DNA of 64,000 nucleotides, from assembly GCF_900142895.1 (NCBI RefSeq), contig NZ_LT670847.1, positions 1,178,001 to 1,242,000 of the forward strand. The letters are read 5' to 3'. Each line of letters starts with the position of its first letter. Positions within the stretch are counted from its first letter, which is position 1. A model generated the notes under the pieces. It worked only from the letters and a program-made list of their open reading frames with translations, was not told the origin of the DNA and made no database searches. Shown one piece after another: positions 43,988 through 52,400 of this stretch. The DNA is from Vreelandella subglaciescola (GTDB lineage: Bacteria; Pseudomonadota; Gammaproteobacteria; Pseudomonadales; Halomonadaceae). Made by a program: the position numbers and the translations under genes.

Positions 43988-44064
43988 TGGTGGGCCCAGT
44001 AGGACTTGAACCTACGACCAAAGAATTATGAGTTCTCTGCTCTAACCAACTGAGCTATGGGCCC
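43988..44064 (-). tRNA. tRNA with CAU anticodon, probably tRNA-Ile2 (lysidine) rather than elongator Met
   Basis: A complete 77-base cloverleaf including encoded CCA: acceptor GGGCCCA/TGGGCCC, D arm AGCTCAGTTGGTTAGAGC, anticodon loop CTCATAA, T arm with GGTTCAAGTCC. The acceptor pairs C4-G69 and C5-G68 and the TTGGTCG variable region resemble E. coli tRNA-Ile2, whose C34 becomes lysidine, more than elongator tRNA-Met (U4-A5 region). This identity is inference. No integrase or attachment duplication adjoins it. Confidence 0.9.
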
Positions 44065-44189
44065 CTCGTGCGGAGGCGTATGATACCGGATGCGGGAAAC
44101 CGAGGCTAGACTTCAGCTGAAAAGTGTCGGTACTCGTCGATTTTTCAGACAGCATCCGGTGACCGATCCAATTGATAAGGAGCTTGCGT

Positions 44190-44777
44190 ATGTTGAAGAA
44201 GACCTGCCATTTGGCCTGTGCGTTAGGCGTAGCGTGCTTGAGCCTGGCATTGCCGGCGCAGGCGAGCTGGACGCTGATACCGTCAGAGTCGCACATGGGT
44301 GTGACGATTACCGAGCTGACCGCTAGCGGCGAGACCGCGCATCAGCATCAGCTAAGCGGCCTTTCCGGGCGCGTGGCGGATGACGGTACGCTACGCCTGC
44401 CGCTGCGCTTGAACCAGCTCGATACGCTGGAGCGCTTCGAGACGCTGCAGCCCTGGCTTGCAGGGCTGGCCGACACCACGCTTGCCACGCTGACGACAAC
44501 GGTAGATACCCAGCGCCTGGCGGCGCTGCCCGTAGGCAGCACACTGGTAGACACCCTCGTGTTTCACGCCAAGGGGCAGCAAGCGCCGATCAAGCTGCGC
44601 TTTATTCGCCTTGATGAAGCAACCATACGGGTGACTCAGGCCGAGCCGCTCACGCTTGATAGTCAGGAAGTCAGAGCCGACTCGGTGGGCCGCAGCGTGC
44701 TCGCGCTGCTGGGCTACGGCGAAATTAAACGCGATATTCCCGTAACGTTTGAGGCGTTTCTGCAGCGCGAGGAGTGA
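44190..44777 (+). CDS. YceI-family periplasmic protein
   Basis: A 195-residue protein with a signal peptide (LACALGVACLSLALPAQA). A lipocalin-like YceI domain begins SWTLIPSESHMGV and includes LPLRLNQLDTL. YceI proteins bind isoprenoid-type lipids in other bacteria, and the ligand here is unknown. The start at 44190 follows AAGGAG. It precedes the Fur-controlled receptor gene by about 150 bases, but no shared control is evident. Confidence 0.82.
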   Translation: MLKKTCHLACALGVACLSLALPAQASWTLIPSESHMGVTITELTASGETAHQHQLSGLSGRVADDGTLRLPLRLNQLDTLERFETLQPWLAGLADTTLATLTTTVDTQRLAALPVGSTLVDTLVFHAKGQQAPIKLRFIRLDEATIRVTQAEPLTLDSQEVRADSVGRSVLALLGYGEIKRDIPVTFEAFLQREE

Positions 44778-44811
44778 ACTTGCTCATGCTGGAAAGATGC
44801 GACCAATAAAG

Positions 44812-44840
44812 TTAATGATAATCAGTATTATTGATTATCA
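44812..44840 (+). promoter_or_regulatory. Fur-box-like operator
   Basis: TTAATGATAATCAGTATTAT followed by TGATTATCA: a strong match to overlapping GATAAT units of the Fur consensus, about 90 bases before the siderophore receptor start. It implies iron repression of that gene. Confidence 0.75.
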
Positions 44841-44928
44841 CGAATGATCCCGCTACCCTTTGCGCCGACTAACCACTAAACCCGCTCACTGAGCAGAGCA
44901 TGGTCGTTATCCAGCAAGGGATTCCAGC

Positions 44929-47082
44929 ATGAAAAAACGATTCTCCATCGGCGCAGCGATGCTTGCCGGCACCGCTGCGTTTGGCCTTCAGGCGCAAGAA
45001 GCGCAGGACACCATGGTGGTAGTGGGCTCGCGCACACCGTCGCAGATCAGCCAGATTCCCGGCGCGGTGTGGGTCGTGGAAGGTGATGAGATAAAGCAGC
45101 AGCTGGAAACCGGCGCCGACCTCAAGACCACGCTTGGCCGGCTGGTGCCGGGTATGGATCTGGCGCCACAAGGGCGCACCAACTTTGGCCAGAACCTCCG
45201 CGGGCGCAGCGTGCAGGTGCTGATCAACGGCGTGTCGCTGAACAGCTCCCGGGGCTTGTCGCGCCAGTTTGATGCCATCGACCCGTTCAACATCGAGCGG
45301 GTCGAAGTGCTTTCCGGCGCCAGCAGCCTGTACGGCGGCGGCGCTACCGGCGGTATCGTCAACATCATTACCCATAAGGGTGAAGCCGGCCGCCCCAACT
45401 GGCATACCCAGATCAGCACCACCAGCGGTTTTAATGCCGGCGATGACCTGAAAACCCGAGTGGCGCAGTCGGTCAGTGCGGGTAACGAGCGGGTGCAGGG
45501 GTATCTGGGCGTGGCCTATGAAGACAACGGCCGCACCTATGACGGTAACGGCGACGAGATTTTCCCGGATATCGCCCAGACCGACCTGCAGGACAACCGC
45601 CGTATCGACGTTACCGGCAACCTGACCTTTCAGCTGGCCGACGAGCAAACGCTGGAACTGGGCGCGCAGGTGTATCGCTCGGGCTACGAAGGGAATCGCG
45701 GCGTGTATTTCCCCAACATCGACAAGGCGCCACAGCCCAGCCTTGGCGATGCCGAGATTCGTGACGGCTACGCCTCGGATCGCGATCCGGCGACGGACCG
45801 CAAAATGCTCAACGCCCAGTACCACAACGGCAACTTGCTGGGGCAGAACTTTTATCTGCAAGCGTTTCACCGCGAAGAAGAAGCCAGTTTTCAGGCCTTT
45901 CCGTATACGCGCCCGTTGCCCAGCCAAGGGCGTTACGGCATTGAGTTTGCCGCATCCAAGCAAAATACCGACGTCAGCGGCATCAAGGCACTATTTGACG
46001 CCGACCTGACCGATAGCGTCAGCCTGACCTACGGCGTGGACGTGGATCGCGAAACTTTCGACGCCGATCAGATGTTTTTCGACCTACCCTCTTCCGATGC
46101 CAGCGGCGGGCTGGTGCAGGCCGAGTCGCGTACCGAAGAGCGCTACCCCGGCTATTCGGTCGACGGCCTGTCAGGCTTTGTTCAGGGCGACTGGCAGGCC
46201 ACCGACGCGCTCAAGCTTGCCGCCGGCGTGCGCCAGCAACACATGGACGTCGACGTGGACGACTTCACCAAGCGCCGCTACAACCCCGCCACCGGTGCGC
46301 GAACCGGCGTGCTGATCCCCGGCGGCAAGAACGACTACGATGCCACCCTGCTTAACGCCAGCGCTCTTTACGACTTTGGCGCCACGCAAACCTGGCTGCG
46401 CTACAGCCAGGGCTTTGAGCTGCCCGACCCCGCCAAGTATTACGGCAAGGCACCGGGAGTGAGCGTGGGTGCCAACCCGCTGTCGGCCATCAAGACCGAT
46501 CAGGTAGAGCTGGGCATGCGCTACCGCGACGCCAACTGGACGGGGCAGGCCGCCGTTTACTACGCATGGTCGGACAAAGTCGTGGAAAATGCCGACGACC
46601 TGAGCGTTTCCGTCGTCGATGAGAAAAAGCGCGACTATGGTTTTGAAGGCGCGCTCACTCGCTACTTTGATCACGGTTTTGAAGCCGGCGGCACGCTGCA
46701 TCTGGTGCGCTCGGAGCAAAAAAACAACGGTAGCTGGGACAAACGCGATGCACGCTATGCCTCGCTGTCTTCAGCCACGGCCTTTGTTGGCTGGACCAAC
46801 TACGAGCGATCGGTGCGCTTGCAGGCCAACCACGCGTTTGATCTGGAAGACGACAGCGACCACGAAATCGACGGCTACACGACTCTTGATCTTGGCATGA
46901 GCCAGCAAACCGGACTCGGCAAGTTCAGCCTGGGAGTGGATAACCTGCTGGACGAAAGTTACTCCACCGTATGGGGGCAGCGTGCCGCCATGTTCTATTC
47001 GCCCACTTACGGGCCGAAATACCTGTTCGACTATCAGGGGCAGGGCCGCACCTTTACGTTGGGCTGGTCGGCCAGATACTAG
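44929..47082 (+). CDS. iutA: TonB-dependent siderophore receptor, IutA (ferric aerobactin) type
   Basis: A 717-residue outer-membrane receptor. It has a signal peptide (IGAAMLAGTAAFGLQAQ), a TonB-box-like DTMVVVGSR, a plug domain with GRSVQVLINGVSLNSSRG and IERVEVLSGASSLYGGGATG, and a 22-strand barrel ending GRTFTLGWSARY. Many segments align with E. coli IutA (for example FSQGVELPDPGKYYG versus YSQGFELPDPAKYYG, and VWGQRA near the end). No aerobactin biosynthesis genes are in the window, so it may scavenge foreign siderophore. A Fur-box-like site precedes it. Its TAG stop forms the junction with an inserted IS5-type element. Confidence 0.88.
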   Translation: MKKRFSIGAAMLAGTAAFGLQAQEAQDTMVVVGSRTPSQISQIPGAVWVVEGDEIKQQLETGADLKTTLGRLVPGMDLAPQGRTNFGQNLRGRSVQVLINGVSLNSSRGLSRQFDAIDPFNIERVEVLSGASSLYGGGATGGIVNIITHKGEAGRPNWHTQISTTSGFNAGDDLKTRVAQSVSAGNERVQGYLGVAYEDNGRTYDGNGDEIFPDIAQTDLQDNRRIDVTGNLTFQLADEQTLELGAQVYRSGYEGNRGVYFPNIDKAPQPSLGDAEIRDGYASDRDPATDRKMLNAQYHNGNLLGQNFYLQAFHREEEASFQAFPYTRPLPSQGRYGIEFAASKQNTDVSGIKALFDADLTDSVSLTYGVDVDRETFDADQMFFDLPSSDASGGLVQAESRTEERYPGYSVDGLSGFVQGDWQATDALKLAAGVRQQHMDVDVDDFTKRRYNPATGARTGVLIPGGKNDYDATLLNASALYDFGATQTWLRYSQGFELPDPAKYYGKAPGVSVGANPLSAIKTDQVELGMRYRDANWTGQAAVYYAWSDKVVENADDLSVSVVDEKKRDYGFEGALTRYFDHGFEAGGTLHLVRSEQKNNGSWDKRDARYASLSSATAFVGWTNYERSVRLQANHAFDLEDDSDHEIDGYTTLDLGMSQQTGLGKFSLGVDNLLDESYSTVWGQRAAMFYSPTYGPKYLFDYQGQGRTFTLGWSARY

Positions 47083-47938
47083 GGCGTGTTGACGTTTCAT
47101 GGCAGGGGTATTGGCAGGATAGGGGCAAGCTCGCAGAATAAAGGTTCCTACGCCAACAAACTGCAAGCCTGCCATGCCCCGACAAATGCTCACGGATGAA
47201 CACTGGTCGAAGCTGAAACCTATCCTGCTTCAACAAGGTATTTATGACAAGGCTGACTTGCGTACCACGGTGGAAGGCATCCTGTATCGGATGCGCACCG
47301 GCTGCCCGTGGCGGGATCTACCGGAGACGTTTGGCCCCTGGAATACGGTCTACAAGCGTTTTAACGCCTGGTCAGCGAGTGGAAAGCTGATGAGGATTTT
47401 CAACACGCTGGTGGAAGATCCTGATGTCGAGTGGCTGTTCATTGATGGCTCCTACGTCAAGGCTCATCAGGACAGCACAGGGGCTGCCACGGAAGACGCA
47501 GAAGCCATCGGCAAAAGTCGTGCAGGCAATACCAGCAAGATCCACTTGACCGTGGATGCTTATGGGTTACCGATTGCCTTCAGGATAACCGGGGGTGAGG
47601 TGCACGACAGCACGGAAGCCCAGGCATTGATTGACGACTTGCCAGCAGGTGATGCGCTGGTGGCTGACAAGGGCTATGACAGTGAACGTATCCGTGAGCA
47701 GATCGAGGCCAAAGGCATGGCGGCGGTGATTCCACGCAGGCGTAACTCGAAAAAAGGAAATGCCAATCTGGACAGGGGGTTATATCGCTACCGGCATCTG
47801 GTTGAGAATGCCTTTGCTCGACTGAAACCGTATCGCGCCATTGCGACGCGCTACGATAAGCTCAAGCGAAACTACGAAAGCATGGTGGCCTTGGCGTGCT
47901 GTTTGTTGTGGCTCCCAATGTGAAACGTCAACAGGCCC
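47082..47938 (+). mobile_element. IS5-family insertion sequence (single-ORF type)
   Basis: An 857-bp element with terminal inverted repeats GGGC(G/C)TGTTGACGTTTCA, flanked by TA on each side. It sits with its left end on the last base of the receptor stop codon, and its right end abuts the next element across a shared TA. Confidence 0.88.
47174..47923 (+). CDS. IS5-family transposase
   Basis: A 249-residue DDE transposase in one frame. It opens with LTDEHWSKLKPILLQ and GCPWRDLPETFGPWNTVYKRF. The catalytic residues are Asp in FIDGSYVKAHQ, Asp in ALVADKGYDS, and Glu in the VENAFARLKPYR helix. It is intact. Confidence 0.92.
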   Translation: MPRQMLTDEHWSKLKPILLQQGIYDKADLRTTVEGILYRMRTGCPWRDLPETFGPWNTVYKRFNAWSASGKLMRIFNTLVEDPDVEWLFIDGSYVKAHQDSTGAATEDAEAIGKSRAGNTSKIHLTVDAYGLPIAFRITGGEVHDSTEAQALIDDLPAGDALVADKGYDSERIREQIEAKGMAAVIPRRRNSKKGNANLDRGLYRYRHLVENAFARLKPYRAIATRYDKLKRNYESMVALACCLLWLPM

Positions 47939-48791
47939 TAGGTTCTGTCTGAAAAGTCGACCCTCATACATCGTTCGATGCAGGCCAGCGTGACCATCGC
48001 TCTGTAACTGCTGGCAAGCTTGTCGTAGCGAGTATTCAGCCGACGCTTTTCCTTGAGCCAGCCAAACAGACGCTCTACCACGTTGCGCTGACGGTATTTG
48101 GGTCTATCAAACTGATGCGGCAGGCCTGGCCTCGGGCGTCGATGCATGCGCCGTCTGGGGATGATCGGGCGCATACCGTAACGTGTGCAGTAATGTCGTA
48201 ATGCATCGCTGTCGTAGCCCTTGTCCGCCACAAGATAGCGGCTGCGCTTGCGAGGACGACCCGCACGCCCCGGCAATCGAACCTTCTCCAGTAGCTCCGT
48301 TAAGTAGGTCGAATCCGCGCGCTGGCCTGCAGACAAAGAAAATGTGATGGGAACGCCCTGGCTGTCACACAGCAGGTGGATCTTCGTGGTCAACCCGCCA
48401 CGACTGCGGCCGAGTGCATGATCCAGCGGTTCTATTGACCCCCCTTTTTGCCGGCACCGCTGGCCGACCGGGTTGCTCTGATGGACGTCGAATCCACCAT
48501 CCAAGTATTGAGGTCCATATAGCCATCTTCACGCAGACGCAGATGTAGGCGGGACAGAATGTGGTCGAACGTGCCGTCGTCACGCCACTGTCGGAAGCGC
48601 TGATAGACGGTTTTCCACGGACCATAACGCTCCGGCAGGTCGCGCCACTGTGCCCCGGCGCAGAGAATCCACAGAATGCCGTTGAGCATCTGGCGATCAT
48701 CCCGGCGTGGGCGTCCCATAGCCTGCGGCGGAGAAACAATATCTTCGATCACTTGCCAGCGCTGATCGGAAAGTTCGTAACGGCCTGCCAT
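47938..48791 (-). CDS. IS5-family (IS427-like) transposase in two frames joined by -1 frameshift
   Basis: OrfA (48791-48432, MAGRYELSDQRW to GKKGGQ) carries WRDLPERYGPWKTVY and the first catalytic Asp in WMVDSTSIRA. OrfB, in the -1 frame, continues SIEPLDHALGRSRGG, VADKGYDSDAL and the Glu helix RNVVERLFGWLKEKR. Both overlap at a run that reads G-GGG-GGT in the OrfA frame (48444-48438), a fitting -1 slippery heptamer. The OrfB stop TAG uses the flanking TA, so it lies partly outside the element. This is typical of the IS427 group rather than a broken gene. Confidence 0.85.
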
Positions 48792-48851
48792 AGCGGTCTC
48801 CTGCTCAATCAACAGGGACAGCATAACAGCCATGACTTTTCAGACAGAACC
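47941..48851 (-). mobile_element. IS5-family insertion sequence (IS427-like, frameshift type)
   Basis: A 911-bp element with 18-bp terminal inverted repeats beginning GGTTCTGTCTGAAAAGTC and TA on both flanks. It is directly adjacent to the previous IS5-type element. Removing both elements and the extra TAs rejoins the receptor stop codon to downstream sequence with its terminator. Confidence 0.88.
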
Positions 48852-48905
48852 TAGGTTGTGCCCGCAAAGCCCCTGCGCTTTTCCGCTGTTCTCGATACGT
48901 CTTGT

Positions 48906-48931
48906 GCGCCGCCATTCTGGCGGCGTTTTTG
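48906..48931 (+). terminator. Original iutA terminator, displaced by the IS tandem
   Basis: CGCCGCC/GGCGGCG hairpin followed by TTTTT on the plus strand. Without the two elements it would lie about 55 bases after the receptor stop. Confidence 0.75.
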
Positions 48932-48996
48932 CTGCTATTTTTCTTCTTCCCGTCCTTGTCGCGATATTCTGTCGGCCAAATACCGTTAAATGCGCC

Positions 48997-49027
48997 TTGT
49001 GACACGGTTACGGCATGTATGTATAAT
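48997..49027 (+). promoter_or_regulatory. Promoter-like sequence for proVW
   Basis: A consensus -10 TATAAT at 49022-49027 with a weak -35 (TTGTGA) 19 bases upstream. It is about 150 bases ahead of proV. Confidence 0.45.
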
Positions 49028-49174
49028 AAAGCGTAATACTATTCACGTATCGCATGCTCCTTTTTCTTATGGTTCTCGACAGGATGCGGCTCACCCGGTG
49101 CATTCGGGTTGGGTTCGTTGATGTCATGCTTCCTTTCGGGGCGTGTTTTTCTTTCCACTAAAAAGGCATCGCCG

Positions 49175-50377
49175 ATGGACGAGAAACAAAACGTCAAAAT
49201 TCAGGTACGCGGTTTAAGTAAAGTCTTTGGCAAACATCCAAAAAAGGCATTAGAACTGCGCAATCAAGGCCTGAAGCGCCCGGCAATACTGGAACAGACT
49301 GGCCAGACCCTGGGGCTTTCCAACATCGACTTTGACGTCTATGAAGGTGAGCTGCTGGTGATCATGGGGCTTTCCGGATCGGGTAAATCCACGCTGATTC
49401 GCTGCCTGAATCGCTTGATTGACACCACCGAGGGGGAAATCGTCATCGATGGCGAAAACATCCCTACCCTGAGCGACAAAGAGCTCCTGGAATGCCGTCG
49501 CCGGCATTTCTCAATGGTCTTTCAAAACTTTGCGCTTTTCCCGCACCGCACGGTGCAGAAAAACGCCGAGTTCGGCCTGGAAATCCGCGGCATCAGTCAA
49601 AGCGAACGCTATAAAATTGCCCGCGACTCGCTGTCTCAGGTCGGGTTGGACGGCTGGGAAGACGCCTACCCCAACCAGCTTTCCGGCGGCATGCAACAGC
49701 GCGTAGGTTTGGCGCGGGCGCTGGCCAACGATGCCAGCGTGTTGCTGCTGGACGAAGCCTTTTCGGCGCTGGATCCGCTGATCCGCAAGGAAATGCAGCA
49801 GGAACTGACTCAGCTGCAGGCCGAAACCCAGAAAACCACGGTGTTCATCACCCACGACCTCGACGAAGCGCTCAACATTGGCGATCGCATCGTGCTGCTA
49901 AAGGATGGTGAGATTGTCCAGATCGGCACGCCCGAAGACATCCTCACCAACCCCGCTGACGACTACGTGCGCCGCTTTATCGAAGGCGTAGACATGTCGC
50001 GTATTCTCACCGCAGAAAGCGCCATGCGCCCGGTGCGCTCTACCGCACGCGAAAGCGACGGCCCGCGCACCGTGATGCACAAGATGCGCGAAAACAGCAT
50101 CGATTCCATTTATGTGCTCAGCCGCGACCGCAAACTGCTGGGGTTGCTTGAAGTCGACGCTGCAAAAGAGGCCGCTGATCAAGGCGCTACCACTGTCCTT
50201 GACTATATGACCCAGGATTTCCGCCGCGTTAAGCCGGATGAGCCACTGCAAAACCTGTTTGCCATGTTCAGCGAAAAAGGCTTCCCCATCGCCGTGGAAG
50301 ACGACGAACAACGCCTTCTCGGCGTGGTGGTGAAAGGCGCCGTTCTGGATGAACTTGCACGGGCAGGAGATCAATAA
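49175..50377 (+). CDS. proV: Glycine betaine/proline ABC transporter ATPase
   Basis: A 400-residue ATP-binding subunit of an osmoprotectant importer. It carries Walker A GLSGSGKST, Q-loop VFQNFALFPHRTV, signature LSGGMQQRVGLARAL and Walker B LLLDEAFSALDP. The C-terminal part is a CBS pair (MRPVRSTARESDGPRTVMHKM through LLGVVVKGAVLDEL), the module that senses ionic strength in OpuA-type systems. The start at 49175 (MDEKQNV) fits family length. Its TAA overlaps the proW ATG by one base, indicating coupling. Confidence 0.93.
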   Translation: MDEKQNVKIQVRGLSKVFGKHPKKALELRNQGLKRPAILEQTGQTLGLSNIDFDVYEGELLVIMGLSGSGKSTLIRCLNRLIDTTEGEIVIDGENIPTLSDKELLECRRRHFSMVFQNFALFPHRTVQKNAEFGLEIRGISQSERYKIARDSLSQVGLDGWEDAYPNQLSGGMQQRVGLARALANDASVLLLDEAFSALDPLIRKEMQQELTQLQAETQKTTVFITHDLDEALNIGDRIVLLKDGEIVQIGTPEDILTNPADDYVRRFIEGVDMSRILTAESAMRPVRSTARESDGPRTVMHKMRENSIDSIYVLSRDRKLLGLLEVDAAKEAADQGATTVLDYMTQDFRRVKPDEPLQNLFAMFSEKGFPIAVEDDEQRLLGVVVKGAVLDELARAGDQ

Positions 50378-51207
50378 TGGACATCGTACGCATTCCTCTC
50401 GGTGAATGGATCGAAGGCGGCCTTAACTGGCTGACCAGCGAATATTCGGTCGTCACACGGAGCATTTCGCACTTTACCAAAATCGGTATCAACAGCCTCA
50501 ATGATGGGCTGATGTGGCTACCCCAGTGGGCACTACTCGCCATGATTGTCCTCTTGTGCTGGCGCGTATCGTCCTATCGCCTGGGCATTGGTGCCGCACT
50601 GGGGCTGGCGCTGATCTGGAACCTGGGGCTCTGGGATCCGATGATCGAGACGCTGACGCTGGTGGTGATCGCCACCCTGGTGGCTGTGGCCTTCGCCCTG
50701 CCGGTGGGTATTGCCGCCGCGCTTTCCGAGCGGCTTTACCGGCTCAGTATGCCGATCTTGGACTTCATGCAGACCATGCCGGCGTTTGTCTATTTGATTC
50801 CGGCTATCCCGTTTTTCGGTATCGGTTCGGTATCGGCTATTTTCGCGACGGTGATTTTCTCCATGCCGCCGGCGATTCGCTTCACTACCCTTGGCATTCG
50901 CCAGGTGCCGGTAGAACTGATTGAAGCTGCCGACGCCTACGGCGCCACACGCAGCCAAAAGCTGTTTAAAGTGCAGCTGCCGCTTTCGCTGCCGACCCTG
51001 ATGGCCGGTATTAACCAGACCATTATGCTCGCGCTTTCCATGGTGGTTATCGCCGCGATGATCGGCGCCGACGGCTTGGGTAGCGAAGTATGGCGCGCTA
51101 TTCAGCGCTTGCGCCCGGGCGATGGCTTTGAAGCCGGCATTGCCGTAGTTATTCTGGCCATGTTGCTCGACCGTTTGACCCAGTCGCTGCGCCGCTCGCG
51201 CCGCTAA
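50377..51207 (+). CDS. proW: Glycine betaine/proline ABC transporter permease
   Basis: A 276-residue inner-membrane permease with about six helices. The conserved EAA-type cytoplasmic loop is present as ELIEAADAYGATRSQKLFKVQLPLS. The N-terminal WIEGGLNWLTSEYS segment resembles ProW tails. It is shorter than E. coli ProW, as in OpuAB-like members. It overlaps proV by one base and is followed by a 250-base gap before proX. Confidence 0.92.
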   Translation: MDIVRIPLGEWIEGGLNWLTSEYSVVTRSISHFTKIGINSLNDGLMWLPQWALLAMIVLLCWRVSSYRLGIGAALGLALIWNLGLWDPMIETLTLVVIATLVAVAFALPVGIAAALSERLYRLSMPILDFMQTMPAFVYLIPAIPFFGIGSVSAIFATVIFSMPPAIRFTTLGIRQVPVELIEAADAYGATRSQKLFKVQLPLSLPTLMAGINQTIMLALSMVVIAAMIGADGLGSEVWRAIQRLRPGDGFEAGIAVVILAMLLDRLTQSLRRSRR

Positions 51208-51457
51208 ATTGGCCTGTTTGAATAAACCGCGTGATCAGGCCCGCCTTGATACGCGGTCTATTCATGGCCATGCTGTACTAGTATTCAGCTATATCAGCGT
51301 GCAAGACAACACGAGTACAACAAGGCACCGGCCATCTGTACGACTCGGGTACACCGATGCTTTTGGACACTCCTCGTTTGTCACACAAAGCACTCAACGC
51401 GTGCGCTCTTCACCAAGCTTCACCGCGCGCGTCATATCCCCAGGGAGCGACAACACT

Positions 51458-52330
51458 ATGACAACATCTCTACTGAGCTATCGCATTCGCGCGGCGTCAC
51501 TGGCCCTCCTCGCCGGTGCTGGCCTGACGGCGGGCGCTGTTCAAGCCGATGACCAAGACAAGGGCACCGTCAAGCTGTCCTACGTTGAGTGGGCGTCCGC
51601 TGTTGCCTCCACCAACGTGATGAAAGCCGTGCTTGAGCAGGCCGGCTACAACGTCGAAACCTCTTCGCTGTCGGCCGCGGTAATGTGGCAATCCGTTGCT
51701 AGCGGCGATACCGACGCCTTCCTGGCCGGCTGGCTGCCCACCACCCACGAAGACTACAACGAGAAACTGGGCGACCAGGTCGACGACCTCGGCGCCAACC
51801 TTGACGGCACCAAGCTCGGCCTCGTTGTGCCCAGCTACGTGGAAGCCGACAGCATCAGCGATCTCAACGAATACGCCGACGACTTTGACGGCCAGATCGT
51901 GGGTATTGACCCGGGTGCCGGCATCATGCGCCTGTCTGAAAACGTCGTCGACGAATACGATCTCGACTTGAACCTGCAGAGCGGCAGCGGTGCCACCATG
52001 ACCGCAGCGCTGAAATCCGCAATTGCCAATGAAGAAAGCATTGCCGTCACCGGCTGGACGCCGCACTGGATGTTTGCCCGCTGGGATCTCAAGTACCTGG
52101 ACGACCCGAAAAACGTCTACGGCGGCGCCGAGCATATCAACACCGTCGCGCGTCAGGGCCTTGAAGACGACATGCCCGAAGCCTACGCGATTCTGAATGC
52201 TTTCGAGTGGACCGCCGACGACATGGGCGAAGTTATGCTGATGCAGGAAGAAGGCAACGACCCGTACAAGGCGGCCAAGCAGTGGGTGGACGAGCACCCG
52301 GACATGGTCAACGAATGGCTTGAAGGCTAA
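51458..52330 (+). CDS. proX: Glycine betaine-binding periplasmic protein
   Basis: A 290-residue OpuAC-family binding protein delivering betaine to ProVW. Signal peptide SLALLAGAGLTAGAVQA, then VKLSYVEWASAVASTNV, AVMWQSVASGDTDAFLAGWLP, and a C-terminal VTGWTPHWMFARWDLKYL with the tryptophans that cage the quaternary amine. The ATG at 51458 is chosen for the signal peptide and GGGAG upstream. The frame to 51209 has no support. The acidic composition of the mature protein fits a halophile. A strong terminator follows. Confidence 0.92.
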   Translation: MTTSLLSYRIRAASLALLAGAGLTAGAVQADDQDKGTVKLSYVEWASAVASTNVMKAVLEQAGYNVETSSLSAAVMWQSVASGDTDAFLAGWLPTTHEDYNEKLGDQVDDLGANLDGTKLGLVVPSYVEADSISDLNEYADDFDGQIVGIDPGAGIMRLSENVVDEYDLDLNLQSGSGATMTAALKSAIANEESIAVTGWTPHWMFARWDLKYLDDPKNVYGGAEHINTVARQGLEDDMPEAYAILNAFEWTADDMGEVMLMQEEGNDPYKAAKQWVDEHPDMVNEWLEG

Positions 52331-52351
52331 CTCACGCAGTAGCCATCCTTT

Positions 52352-52381
52352 TAGGCCACGCCCTGGTGCGTGGCCTTTTCA
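52352..52381 (+). terminator. Terminator of proX
   Basis: GGCCACGC/GCGTGGCC hairpin followed by TTTTC, 24 bases after the proX stop. Confidence 0.9.
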
Positions 52382-52400
52382 CTCCCAAGAAATGGCCTAG

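Larger units (their letters stand above)
48852..49174. other. Intergenic region between IS tandem and proV
   Basis: About 320 bases. It holds a terminator (48906-48931) that once lay just after iutA and a promoter-like sequence (49022-49027). A 66-codon leftward open frame here ends inside the IS and starts at a GTG with no ribosome site. I do not take it as a gene. Confidence 0.5.

Noticed and set aside
43988..44064. tRNA gene as an integration site of a genomic island
   Set aside because: No integrase gene and no duplicated tRNA 3' end was seen nearby.
47938..48791. Frameshifted IS427-like transposase as a pseudogene
   Set aside because: The two frames overlap at a G-GGG-GGT slippery run in the position expected for programmed -1 frameshifting, and all catalytic motifs are present.
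48805..49005. 66-codon leftward ORF running into the IS427-like element
   Set aside because: GTG start without a ribosome site, overlaps the iutA terminator palindrome and ends inside the IS. No homology recognised.
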